A stretch of DNA of 64,000 nt from NCBI GenBank assembly GCA_028023455.1, contig JAQFVV010000181.1, positions 1,434,001 to 1,498,000 of the forward strand, written 5' to 3'. This document shows, one piece after another, positions 34,630-46,400 of the stretch; within the stretch, counting starts at the first letter, position 1, and each line of letters begins with the position of its first letter. Source of the stretch: Epiperipatus broadwayi. Taxonomy: Eukaryota; Onychophora; Udeonychophora; Euonychophora; Peripatidae. The notes under the pieces were generated by a model. That model was not told where the DNA came from and made no database searches. It was given only the letters and a program-made list of their open reading frames with translations. The position numbers and the translations under genes are program-made.

Positions 34630-37590
34630 ACCAATCTTACTTTTTCTTCAACTTTATCTTTTCCTTTCATTTGCCATTTTTTAATTCATTCATTAGTATT
34701 GTTTTTAATTTATTTATTTGCGACTCTATGATTCCATTCATTTACATGTTTTAATTAACATAGATTTAAAGTTTCATACTATATATTTTTTAAATTAGGC
34801 TCATGACAATATTCTCTTTAATTAGTTGTCCAATATTGAGCTACAAATATATTCAAGTATATATAAGACAAAATATATGCGTAAAAGTTCACTTTTTTAA
34901 AGAGTGTATATATACATCTCATTCATGTGCTCACATACATAAACACAAACATATATAAGAAAGCTTAATTGTAAAATTGTTATATAATTAGCAAAAACTT
35001 TAAACAGTACTATTTCATTATTCTTTACTTAATTCCATATATAATCTAAGAATGGTGTAGAACAGCTGCTAAGGACATTTTCTCACCATTTTATGAACGT
35101 AAATGTAAAATTTATTATCAAAGCCTAACTCATGTCTTTAAGAATCCTTCATTTCCTCCTCATTTATATTATCCGTACGTGATCAAGAATGTGCAGGTTT
35201 TAAAAATAAATTGTCAAGACAAATCATAAAATTCCAAAACTATTAATAAATAATAATAATGAAAACTCTCAAAATAATAATTCTTTGTAATAAAGTTAAA
35301 AAAAGACGGTACGAAATAGCAGACTAAGTTTTAAATATTAAAAATTTATTTTGTTTTAGCAATATACTTTTGCTTGAAATCATCAGCATTTATAATTGAA
35401 ATAATTGACTAATTAATATAATAGCTCAGAGAATTTTATAAAATTTAAGCACCAGAAGTAGCAGATTGAGGTTTGATCCAAAAATCTTTAACCCTCAAGT
35501 CTGGTCTTTTACTTCTATGCTCTAATAAGCACAAAACATTATGAACATACTGAATAAATAATTTAATTCAATTTCCCTCATAAATGTAAACTATCAAGAC
35601 TTTACTTAACATTTTTTATAAAGCATTAACCTACCCCATGACCAACTGAAATCCAAAAGGTTTGCATGTTTTTTGTCAGTCAATAAAATATTTTGAAATA
35701 ACCAAGCAGCTAATCATTTAATATTGACCAGTAAATGAGTTGAAATTTTATTCTAAATTAAGTTGGTCAAACCAATGTCGACGGGAGGAGGGGATAACTG
35801 AAATATGACACAAATTTGGGCATCTTACTAATTCTAATTATTTATATTGCAAATAAAAATTGTTTTCATTCTCCGAAAGAATCTGAAAAAATATTCTTAC
35901 AGTTGGGCTTATATTTCATAACTTCTTACAATTATTCAAAGGAGAATTGCTAATACACTGCTTATCTTCTTAATTTCTGATTACAAATATATATCATTTT
36001 TCAATTATTGTAAATTAATTACAGAATGAAAATATCATTGTTTATTTCTGTATTTTCAATCTATGGTTTTCTTCATCATCTCTTCAGCTAAATTTATCAT
36101 TATATACATTCATGTGACATATTGTTTCTTGTATAACAATTAAAATTACCTAAGAATCCAGATGGTTTCAACTATTATTATCTCTTCTAAAAATTAGTCC
36201 AATCAGTTTGATTTCAGTCTTTTTAATTATTTTAATAATATCAGAGATGCATATTTGTATATATACACATACATTTATTTTACTCAGTCTTTGATAGTCA
36301 TAACACATATCCCTCCACATTTCACTCTATAGTTTGCAATTCCTATAACACTCTTCTATATAATATCCAAATTTGAAATCCACAGGAAATAGTAAAAAAC
36401 ATATATATATATTTCAGAAATAATAAGACTAATGCTTTTTATAATAATAGATTTTAATAATCTATAAAGCACATATGATGTGCAAATTGCAGAAGCTATA
36501 TGCCTAAACACTATTAATCACTCAGTGAAGGCTGAGTGCTTTCGAGATTCCGTGCCTCATAATCATAGCCATATTGAAAACTGTGGTATTGTTTGTATTA
36601 GATTTTATAATTTCTATTATTTTAATAAATATGTTGTTGATTAATTGGTTCAACCTATTTTAAACTTATTCTCACACATTTTGTGTGTGTGTGTGTGCAT
36701 GATTAGTTAAGTAAGATTAGATAGTATTTGTGACATCATACACATCTGCAAGTTATAACCAGAAATTATAACAAAAACATTAGAACAAATATGAGTTTGA
36801 ACTAAGATCTACAGAATATTTATTCATTAGAAGGAGATGTTCATTACCATAGCCTGTAGTGGCAGTCAATACAAATGAAAATTATACTTTTTTTTCTAGA
36901 ACTTTATGATTAGATGTTGAATCTGAAAATAAAACCAATAGTCTAAAAAAAATTTATGATGAAGAAATGTGAATAGTGTAGAGTACTCAATTAATACATC
37001 ATCAATAGCTTAAAAATCCAGTTGCAAGATGTCATATATTATTATTGAATTTGATTCTAAAGTTACTAGAAGGATTTTATATATATATGGATTTGATAAA
37101 TTATCAAGTGACAAAAAACCCATTAATGAGTAATATTAAATCTGAAGACCTAGAGACTGAACAGATTAATGGCTCATTTGAATATTGAATACTATTTATT
37201 TATAGAGAATTTAGAATACACGGAGTTACATAACTATGAAAATATAAATTATTCAACCCTTGCCTAGGTACATTTGGCAAATAAATATGTGGTTATTTCA
37301 TAGCTAAGTTATCTTTTATTTTATCCTAATATTGTGTGAATAACTCCCTTCTAATTTCCATTTAAAAATAAAATAAAGCTATAAAAGGTACTTTATTAGT
37401 ATAACTGCAGCAGCTTTTACACTTCCACAATAAAATGTATTATTTTCACAAGAATTACATTTTATTTAAATTTTTGTAAAACAATTAAATCATCGTTTCA
37501 AGTGCATTTATTTTATTTTCATTCTGTATAAATTTAATTTTTGCTGCAATTATTGATTTTGAAAATTAAAGAGGGCAGGGTTAAAACTTT
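34630..37590. other. AT-rich non-coding DNA, no gene recognised
   Basis: There is a (GT)n run at 36680-36698. The region is otherwise AT-rich with no supported coding segment. A small inverted pair around 36522-36533 (CACTCAGTGAAGGCTGAGTG) is probably incidental. Confidence 0.5.
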
Positions 37591-38179
37591 ATTTTGATGT
37601 AGATATATCAAACTGGTGCTTTGGTATTAACTAAGCTATGATGTACTACACAACCCACCAGTAGATATCATTGACGAAGACCCAAAACAATGTCATGGCA
37701 ACTGAAACATTGTCATGACTAATCGATAGAAGTGGTCAAGGTGTTTTCATGGTCACCTTCGAGATTTTAAAATACTTCAGTGAATTCTGGGTAAATATCT
37801 GTCTTTTACCTGCTTGCATTGACCAAGTGAGACATTTTTTTTCCTTTTACTGTGTCTGATCAACCATTGTAAGAATTGAATATTTTGATTGCTTATTTTA
37901 TATTTTGATCGCTGAACTATTACTGATTTATTGATTTTATTACTAATTTTATCAAATTTTATTACTAATTTATCAAATTGTATTCCTAATTTATCAAATT
38001 TTATTACTAATATATCTAATTGTATTACTAATTACCATTTATGACTTAATTAACCAAAATGTATGTGCAAAAACCAAGAAAAGGAAAAGAAAGTCATATT
38101 AAATTATGGGACTTACTGTCTTCCGAAGAAGAAGCGATTGAATTTCAGTATTGAACTATCTCATAAAGGCAGTTATTTG

Positions 38180-39115
38180 TAGTTAATAATTAAGAACAAT
38201 TTGCTTCTTTTTTTTTAAATGTAAATAATTAGTTAAATACCATTAAAAATTATAAAGATTATTTATAATACTTATTTTTGATTAATATTTTATTGTAATA
38301 AAATATTACTTATTAGCCCATTTATTATCGGAGTAAGTTATTACTGCAGTTCTAAAAGTAAATGTGTCATTTTTGGACTGAAAATTGGCAAGAGGGGGGG
38401 GGATTCTCCGATGGTTTTTCCGGGCAATACATGCTTTAGTCTGACAAAAATTAATAATGATTAGTTCGTTTCTTTGTTTCAGGATCAAATGATTAGTTAA
38501 ATATCGTTAAAACTTTTTATCATAGTAAATTATTAGTTATTATTTCGCAATGGCCAACGTGGTGATGTCTCCTTCTTTGGTATTAACTATGCTATGATGA
38601 TTATAATATTTATTTTTGATAATATGTTACTGTAATAAATTATTACTTATTATTGCATTTCGGTATCAGAGTAAATTATTACTACTGTTTTGAAAATAAA
38701 TGTGTCTCATTTTTGGACTGAAAATTTAGTCTGAAAAAATTCTAATGATTAGTTCATTTCTATGTTTCAGGGTCAAATGATTAGTTAAATATCCCTAAAA
38801 AATTATAATGATTATTTATAATATTCATTTTTGATAATTTTTTATCGTAGTAAATTATTAGTTATTATTTCACAATGGCTTATAGTCTGAAAATATATAT
38901 GATTAGTTCATTTCTTTGTTTTGGGGTCAAATGATTAGTTAATGATTATTTATAATATTCATTTTTGATAATTTTTTATCGTTTCAGGGTCAAATGATTA
39001 GTTAAATATCGATAAAAATTGTAATGATTATTTATAATATTCATTTTCGATAATTTTTTTTTCGTAGTAAATTATTAGTTATTATTTCACAATGACCAAC
39101 ATGGTGACGTTCAAC
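38180..39115. repeat. Irregular tandem array
   Basis: Repeated strings include GTCAAATGATTAGTTAAATAT, AATGATTATTTATAATATTC, ATTTTTGATAATTTTTTATCGT and AGTAAATTATTAGTTATTATTTC, recurring four to five times with variable spacing, and AAATGTGTC(T)CATTTTTGGACTGAAAAT twice. It looks like a higher-order array that has undergone internal deletions. It is non-coding. Confidence 0.8.
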
Positions 39116-39124
39116 GTCTCCTTC

Positions 39125-39326
39125 TTTGGTATTAACAATGCTATGATGTACTACCCCGAAGGCATACTATTCTAATCTTGCGATCTTCAAGGTGACTTCT
39201 CCATGTGATCTGCGGGCAAACTTTATTAAGTTTGTTCGCAAATCACTTGGAGACATTATCTTAAAGATCATAAGATTAGAATAGTATGCTTTCAGTGTAG
39301 TACGTCATAGCATAGTTAATACCAAA
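39125..39326. repeat. Palindrome with arms of about 99 bp
   Basis: The left arm 39125-39223 and right arm 39228-39326 are inverted copies around a loop of only four bases (TATT). Key shared strings are TTTGGTATTAAC, GCTATGA.GTACTAC, GCATACTATTCTAATCTT and GTGATCTGCGGGCAAACTT (variant in the other arm). As RNA or cruciform DNA it would form a long hairpin. Confidence 0.9.
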
Positions 39327-39359
39327 GTATCATAAAACCTTTTTTTACATCTACATCAA

Positions 39360-40505
39360 TTAAATTACAATATTTTATAAAAATAAAAAAACAAATTATA
39401 ATAACAATGTATATAAAAATTTACAGTAGTTGAATTATAAAAAAAAAAAAAAAATTAGGAAACAAAATGTTCAATGATTTCATCTTTGGAATCCTTCATT
39501 AAACATTTTAAAATAATATCGAGAGAACTAAAACATGCAGGAGGATAGCTAATCAAACATGAAAGTTGGAAATAATAAACTTAAAAAATATACAATTTGT
39601 ACAAATATTAAGAAAAATTCAAATCTAAATCATCCAATTTCATTATTGAAAAAAAAATTCAAAATAGATCATACATAACAAGCAGATTATCATATTAAAT
39701 AACAACATGCTACACATCTACTTTTATATTAGAAAGAGCTTTGGGTTAAATTTTTAAAAGTTTAAAAGAAACAAATGATAGGACTATAATTAGTGTCTAA
39801 GTATTTTAATTACTAATTTGCAATCTATTAGAAATGTTTTTACATAAATATATTTAATTTGTCACTCATATATTTAAAACTAGGAAATAGAAATTATTAA
39901 ATTATTTACATAATACAAAAATAATCATATGGTCAGTCATCCAAAAGACCAACTGACAAAACAAAACATTTTTTTTTTACTTTCCTCAGCTAATGCAAGG
40001 AATCTTTAGGATATAAAGTCAATAATTCAATATTATTATTATTTTCATCATTAGCAGACTGAAGTGAACCGAAAACCCTTCATAATTCCACAAACCCACA
40101 AAAAAAAAAAAGATAAAAGAAGACAAAATCCAACAAAGCTAAACATGAGTTTTGTGATTAATTTCCAAACAAAAATACACTTTTACCCTGCTTAATGAGA
40201 AGAATTAATTCCCAAAACTCATTGTAAACAGGCAAGGAATTATAATGGATTTTTATGGGAAAAATTTAACTTGTTTCTGCTGATAATGTTTTACCAAAAT
40301 TGTAAATACATTAACAAACAACTTAACTTAGTAAATATAGTAATTTTAAAAAGTCTCTTATGTACAATAAAAGCATGTGTGAAATACGCTGTATATGTAT
40401 TATGCAAGGACGAACTTTAAAATATGTATGCAAATCAATGGAACTTAAATCTATGTAAAAAAAAATATATATATATTTGGCTTAAAATTGTTTTTTTTTT
40501 CTTAT
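39360..40505. other. AT-rich non-coding DNA, no gene recognised
   Basis: Nothing coding is visible. Poly(A)/poly(T) runs occur at 39440-39454, 39969-39979 and 40096-40109. A TA run lies at 40468-40480. Confidence 0.55.
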
Positions 40506-40511
40506 AATCCA

Positions 40512-41220
40512 TCCCTTTAACAGTCATTTTCTGAGTCATCAATTGTCCACTTTAAGAGTCTTTTGCTGTTGTCTTCTAAATCTTTTCATAGTCTTGAATT
40601 TTTTGGAAAAGGTATACCAGGTGTTGATGACTGAGGATCTCTAAGTTTTTTCTGAGTTTTTTTTCATATATCTTAAAAGGTGTCATTTGTTGACTTTATG
40701 CTGTTCATAGTCTCATGATACAAAATCAGTTCCTTCAGTTTTTTGATGTCCAGGTTCTTCTCTATAAGCTTGTCAATTTTATTTTCTTCATTGGCTTATT
40801 TTTCTTCATCCAGTTACATTAATACCTCATTAGTTAATTTATCCATGTGTGATTTCAAAAGCTTTTTAATGTTGTCATCATCAACTTCTGTAAATGCTTT
40901 CTTTGTTAGATCAAATATAGTTTTTCATATGATTGAAGAAGGTCTTTTTGACTTTGGTGCTTGTAATCAATTGTTGGTATACTTTCTTGCACAAGATTAA
41001 GTTATGTGACCTTGGTTCATTCCTTGCCTATAAAATCAATAGCTGTTTTTATATTGAAGTCTTTCCAAAGTTATGGAATTGACTTATTGGTATCCTTCCA
41101 AAGTGTCAACAAGATGCTATATTAGTTATTGAAGGCAGTACATTTTGAAAGTTGTGATGATTCATTGATCCACAGATTGAAGAAGTGGTGTTGTGTTCAC
41201 TGGTATTAGTTGCTGCTATG
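40512..41220 (-). pseudogene. Tigger/pogo-type transposase remnant (C-terminal half)
   Basis: On the minus strand, in shifting frames, the reading is IPVNTTPLLQSVDQ, stop, IITTFKMYCL (the end of the DDE catalytic core, where pogo/Tigger proteins have NTT.L.QP.DQG.I..FK..Y). It continues with TLWKDTNKSIP, stop, LWKDFNIKTAIDFIGKE (the AI..I..AW helix region). Next come TEVDDDNIKKLLKSHMDKLT and NEVLM, then LDEEK, matching the acidic LT.EEL.EL segment, and NEENKIDKLIEKNLDIKKLK. It ends near SENDC. In the pogo/Tigger branch of Tc1/mariner this protein cuts and pastes DNA at TA sites. At least five stops or frame changes make it non-functional. The N-terminal DNA-binding part was not found. Confidence 0.83.
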
Positions 41221-41329
41221 ATTCCAGCTAAAAATGTATATAGTTGCAAACTTTTAAAAAAACAATCTGTGAAAAAAAAAAAATTCAATATTGTTTGAAA
41301 CAAATGTTTGGACTTCATTATACAAACAT

Positions 41330-43010
41330 ATAGTAAAATGGAATAAAAAAGGAGAGTAAGCTCACAGATGAAATTTTTTTGTGTTATGCAAAATTGTTTC
41401 TCATTACATTAAAAAAAAAACCATATGGAAGTTTTATTTTTAAAAAATTCAGTCTTACATTATTTATGTAAAATTATTTAGAATTAAAAAAAAAAAAAAT
41501 AATAATATTTCACATAACTGTACTGTTTTGGCCATAAAGACTTATTTATTATCAGTTTAAGGGTAGCCAACATATAGTTAATACACACTATCAAAACCTA
41601 ATCATGTAGTTAATTTAAATATATATATATATAATTATTCAAAATAATTGGAATACAGACATTGATTAATAATTTATATATATATATTCTGACAAATTAT
41701 AAAATAAAAAAATATATCTAATACATAGTAATCAATATTTAAGATTTTCTTTTTGCATAATTACTATACAGATCTAAATAAACAGCACTTTATATATAAA
41801 TATGCTAGCTCTGGTCTTTTTTATGGCAGGTGATGTCATATTTTATTATGTGCAGTAGCCACTTTCTTAAAATGACTAGAATTTTTTCAAATAATACAAA
41901 TTAAAAGCATGAATCTTCTTAAATTTAGTTTTATTGCATTTTCATATACAAATATTTAGACATTGAAAATGGATTATTAAACCCTCTCTTACTGCACTAA
42001 TTTTCTGATAGCATTCTTTATTCTCACTAGATTCAAGCTTTCAACGTTCATTTTGTTATTAGATCTTTATTATTTATCAGAATATAATAAATTTGACTTC
42101 ATTCGACAGATATTTTTGTTTAGATATTAAATAAATTTTAAAAAAATCACATTTGATTTCTGGAATTATTTAAAAATATGTATTTATCCAAAACAAAATG
42201 TAGTCACATCATCAAATTTCAGGTGGAGCCGATTCAATTTATAAATATGAACGGAATCTTCATTGTTTCACAATTGATTTAAAAATCTGAACGAAATTTT
42301 TTTTAATAACTACTAAATCTATCAATTTATGCTTAAAAAGTTTACAATTTTTTCATAATTTTTATATCGCTAAATATAATACCAATCAGGTGAATGGCCT
42401 CATTTTGTAGACAGCTGTGTTTTCCGTAACCTTAATCTCTATAGTAACAATATTTAGAAGAAAATATTATTTTATATTTAAAAATAAAACATTTCTATAA
42501 AATATAAATATGTAATAACATTTACTTTTCATTTTTAATAATTATTGCATAATTATGATACCAATATAATCATAAACTTTCCAAAAAATGAAGTTTTTAG
42601 ACCACTGTAAATATTATCTAGACCATCATAATAATTTCTCGAAGTAAACATGTAAGGTTTGAGATTGCGAAAGTTTAAGATCCTTTTTTGGACTGCCTAT
42701 TCGATTTTCCCTGCCATTTTTTGATTTATTTTTTTTTGTATTTAAAATATTAGAAAATAAATATACATGAATTTTAAAGCCATAAAAAAAAGAGTGAAAA
42801 ACACAAATTTAAATTTAAAAAAACTGAAACGCAGCTCTAACTCCTCGAAATATGAAACGGTTAAAAAAACGTTTTAATCACAACCCTTTGGACTTTTATT
42901 CTTTATCATTTTAATAAATAAAACAAACATTAAATATGACAAGTTAGAGTCAGCCATATTGTTTATATTATATTTTAGCAGCCCTAAAAATTGATTATTT
43001 AAAAAAAAAA
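41330..43010. other. AT-rich non-coding DNA, no gene recognised
   Basis: TA runs at 41621-41633 and 41676-41686. No coding or terminal-repeat signature is supported. Confidence 0.55.
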
Positions 43011-43019
43011 TGGATGGCA

Positions 43020-43440
43020 AGCTTCCAGGAGGCATGCTACATGAATACCATTTATTTTTAATTTTATGCTAAATGAAATTTGTATTTTTTTTTTTTGCTA
43101 CTATATTTAATTTAAGTTTACAATAATGTTGCAATTTGTTTGGATATGTGAGTAAGTAATAATTGTTTTTAACTTAGATTTAGTAACTTTTGATCACATA
43201 AAGTTTATTATAAATTGCATAATACATTAAATCATCTTCCACCTGCCTTTTTTTTACTAAAAATACTTTACATTTATGATTATAACAGTTTTGATTTGAC
43301 TGAAAAGTTAAATTCAAATTTCAGTGACTGAATATTTTAGTTGATACAATATATAATTTAAAATTATTAAGATAATTTTTAGTTTTATGCTGAATGAAAT
43401 TTCTATTCCTTTTTGCAGTACTATATGTTTTTATGATTGC
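43020..43440. repeat. Two diverged direct repeat segments, spacing about 325
   Basis: TTTTATGCT.AATGAAATTT followed by a T-rich run and TACTATAT is seen at about 43058 and again at about 43384. The wider flanks are only loosely similar, so this may be an old tandem duplication. Confidence 0.4.
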
Positions 43441-46400
43441 AGTAATATCACTTTTGGATTGCATATGTCTGAAACAAAATTATGAAATTAAGATTTAAAA
43501 TTAATCAAATACTTATACAATAAATGATATTTGAAACTTACATTTAGAAATTTTGATCAAGAAAATTGAGTATTAATTACATACTGTACAAAATATTTCT
43601 TTTCTTCTCAAAATAATTTGCAATGGTGCAACTAAAATGTACATTTATAATGATTGCAATTTTTCCAAGTGAATAAATATACAATTTTTAAAATGTATAC
43701 ATTTTAAAATACAATATCAATATATTTGGTAGTTATATTACATCAGGAAAATAGACTTTGGATTACTTACTGTATTGAATGAAACACATTTTTTTTTTTG
43801 CTTTTATAATCATTAATGATGAGAGTCTTTGATATGCCATTAATGAATTATTTTGCAAGAACAATGGATGAAAATTAAATAAATACAGTACATTAATCAT
43901 ATTTTCGTTTCATAATAAAAATATTTTATGCAGTAATATTTCCTTGTTTAATAAGATTTATTTAACCTTTGAATTACAAATTTCAATCTCTTGGATGTCA
44001 GATGCCAATCTCTAGAGCCTATACAGTCATATTAGACCATAGATAAAGGTGGATAACCATCTTTATTACTATAAAAAAAGATTGCATTGACAACAAATAG
44101 AATGCAATTCTTGATATTGTTTAGGTGTGTGTGGCTTGCTTTCATATATTTACAATAATGTTGTATACCTTGCTGTATATAATGAATAAACTCTGTACTG
44201 TACATTTTAGTGTGAACATCACCGTTTTCTTTCTGATAACATAAGTCCCCACTATACGACATCATCAATCTTATAAAATGGCCACTATTTTGAAAATGGC
44301 ATTTTAAAAAAAAGAATAGAAATTTTGTTTCATAATCATTATAATGAATAGTCAAATATAAATCAAAATATTGGGTACAAATTGAGAATGATTACTACAG
44401 TGAATCCTTGCATAAAGGTCCATCACTCAGTAGATTATAGATATAAATTCACATCAATAGCATACTATTCCCATTGTTATTTGATTTCTTATAGAAAATC
44501 ACTTTCTGAAAAACTTCAGTATCTTGTCAAAGTTTTAGCTCACATTGCATTGAAATCTCAGTTACACCAATTAACACTGCATCTCTTTAAAATGTCTTTG
44601 TAGTCTTTTTAATATTTAATAAAATCTACCTTCAAACCAGAGCTATATTCAAGTACATTACAAATACTTTTTTAGGAAGACTATTGATCTTCAACTAAGT
44701 TATATATTGAAATCATTGAAAATATGGCAATACAAAAGTACATTCGATATTCATACACCCAAAATACTATAAAGCATATCAACTTGTCTTGTAATTTTTC
44801 CCATTCTATTTCGAAAATACCTAAGAAGCATTCTTAAATAAATTATATATTTATATTGATCACTATCTACTTTCATGTAATACATTTGGAAAAATAAAGA
44901 CTTTACATGTAATTTGTTTATCTGAAGTAGTTATATTTCTGAACCAAAATATCCTACCTTGTAACTTATTAACAACTACACAATAATTTATTTGGATTGC
45001 ATTTTAACATCCAAGTCTATCCTTTTACCTAAAAACTATTAATATTTTTAAACTGATATATTCTTAAGTTGATAACAAACCAATCCAAAAGGAATTGAAC
45101 ATTTTTTTATAGCATTGGCTAATAAAATATCTGACTTTCTTGAACATTAATTATGAAATTTTTTCGAAGAGCTAGACTGTAGATGGGTTAAATTTTCATA
45201 GTTATTGCAATAGGTAGTAAACTGGTGTCAATACTTGAAACTTGAGATCCCCTCCATGAAAAAATTGAAATTAGCAACCATTCTACCAATTAACCAACTA
45301 CTCCCCAATATAAGTTTACACTCAAAGAAATATAACATTTTGTAGACCTAATTGGATTAATACTGACATTTATTGTGGATTACTGTTAACCATTTGTTTA
45401 GAAGCATTAATAGTTTTTTAATTAGATAAGGATTCTAGTTTCATCAGTATAAGAGTGAATTCAATACCTTATCTAAATGTGTGTGCATGTATATAGACAT
45501 TATTTATTAATGCATGTAAATACATATACTATATCAGTACGATTAACATAAAAAAAATTATCTTTAGGTTTTTCTCTCAATTTTAAAATGATTTAAAATG
45601 CGTCTAAGTTAGTGAGCAACAGATGCTGCTCTTTTTGTAACTATGCAAACTGTCACATCTTCAAAAACTCATTTGTTTAAAATTTCATAAAAATAAATTA
45701 GCCACCCCCCCTCCATATATTAAAAAAAAAAAACACTTTCAGTAAAAGTTGATGCTAAAATAAAAAATTTGTTGGCAGATTTCATATTTAATTAAATTGG
45801 ATCTAAACTATTATTAATTCACCATTTCAGAAGAATAGATAACCCTTTATGATTAAGATGTTTAATGCTTCTTAAAAAAATTCCCTTGTGTTGAATAAAG
45901 TGACAATTCTTGAAATATAATATGACTATTAAAGCTGACAATGAAGATTTTTATGACTATAATAACTCTAGCTTTGACTTTAATTGAGATTTGAAAGCCA
46001 TTTACAAAACTTAACTTGTAAACAGGTATATAAAAACCCAAAACCTTTTATTAAATTGTTTTAATATTATCTATTGAACAAGTTATTTTTGAAAAGTCAA
46101 AAATAAAGTATTATTTGTGAAATAAACTTTTTCTTTTATAGTTTTGCATAATTTTCTATTTCTAAAAAATCATATATATATATACATCAGCATATACAAA
46201 ATGTGTTACCTTTTACACACATCATAAAAAAAAATCTAGAAATATATATGTCATGATTTAGATCAGCTAGCAAAATATTTGTAACCAATCAGAATACTTT
46301 TACAAATCAAATATATATATATATTGTAGCTATAACAAATCCTATATAGCCCAGATTGGTTATACTGTAACAATGCAATGAAAAAAAAATGTGTTTAATA

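Larger units (their letters stand above)
37594..39359. mobile_element. 1.77 kb non-autonomous element with tandem array and terminal palindrome
   Basis: The outer ends are short inverted repeats (TTGATGTAGAT at 37594-37604, complement at 39349-39359). Close inside is a longer inverted pair (CTTTGGTATTAACTA.GCTATGA.GTACTACAC at about 37618-37654 and its complement ending at 39326). Between lie AT-rich DNA, an internal solo motif at about 38575-38600, a tandem array (about 38180-39115) and a near-perfect palindrome at the right end. No transposase is encoded. A half copy is at 27.1 kb. Confidence 0.65.

Noticed and set aside
44382-44420. TA-CAGTGAATCC resembling a pogo/Tigger terminal repeat
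   Set aside because: No inverted partner was found, and the Tigger remnant is more than 3 kb away.
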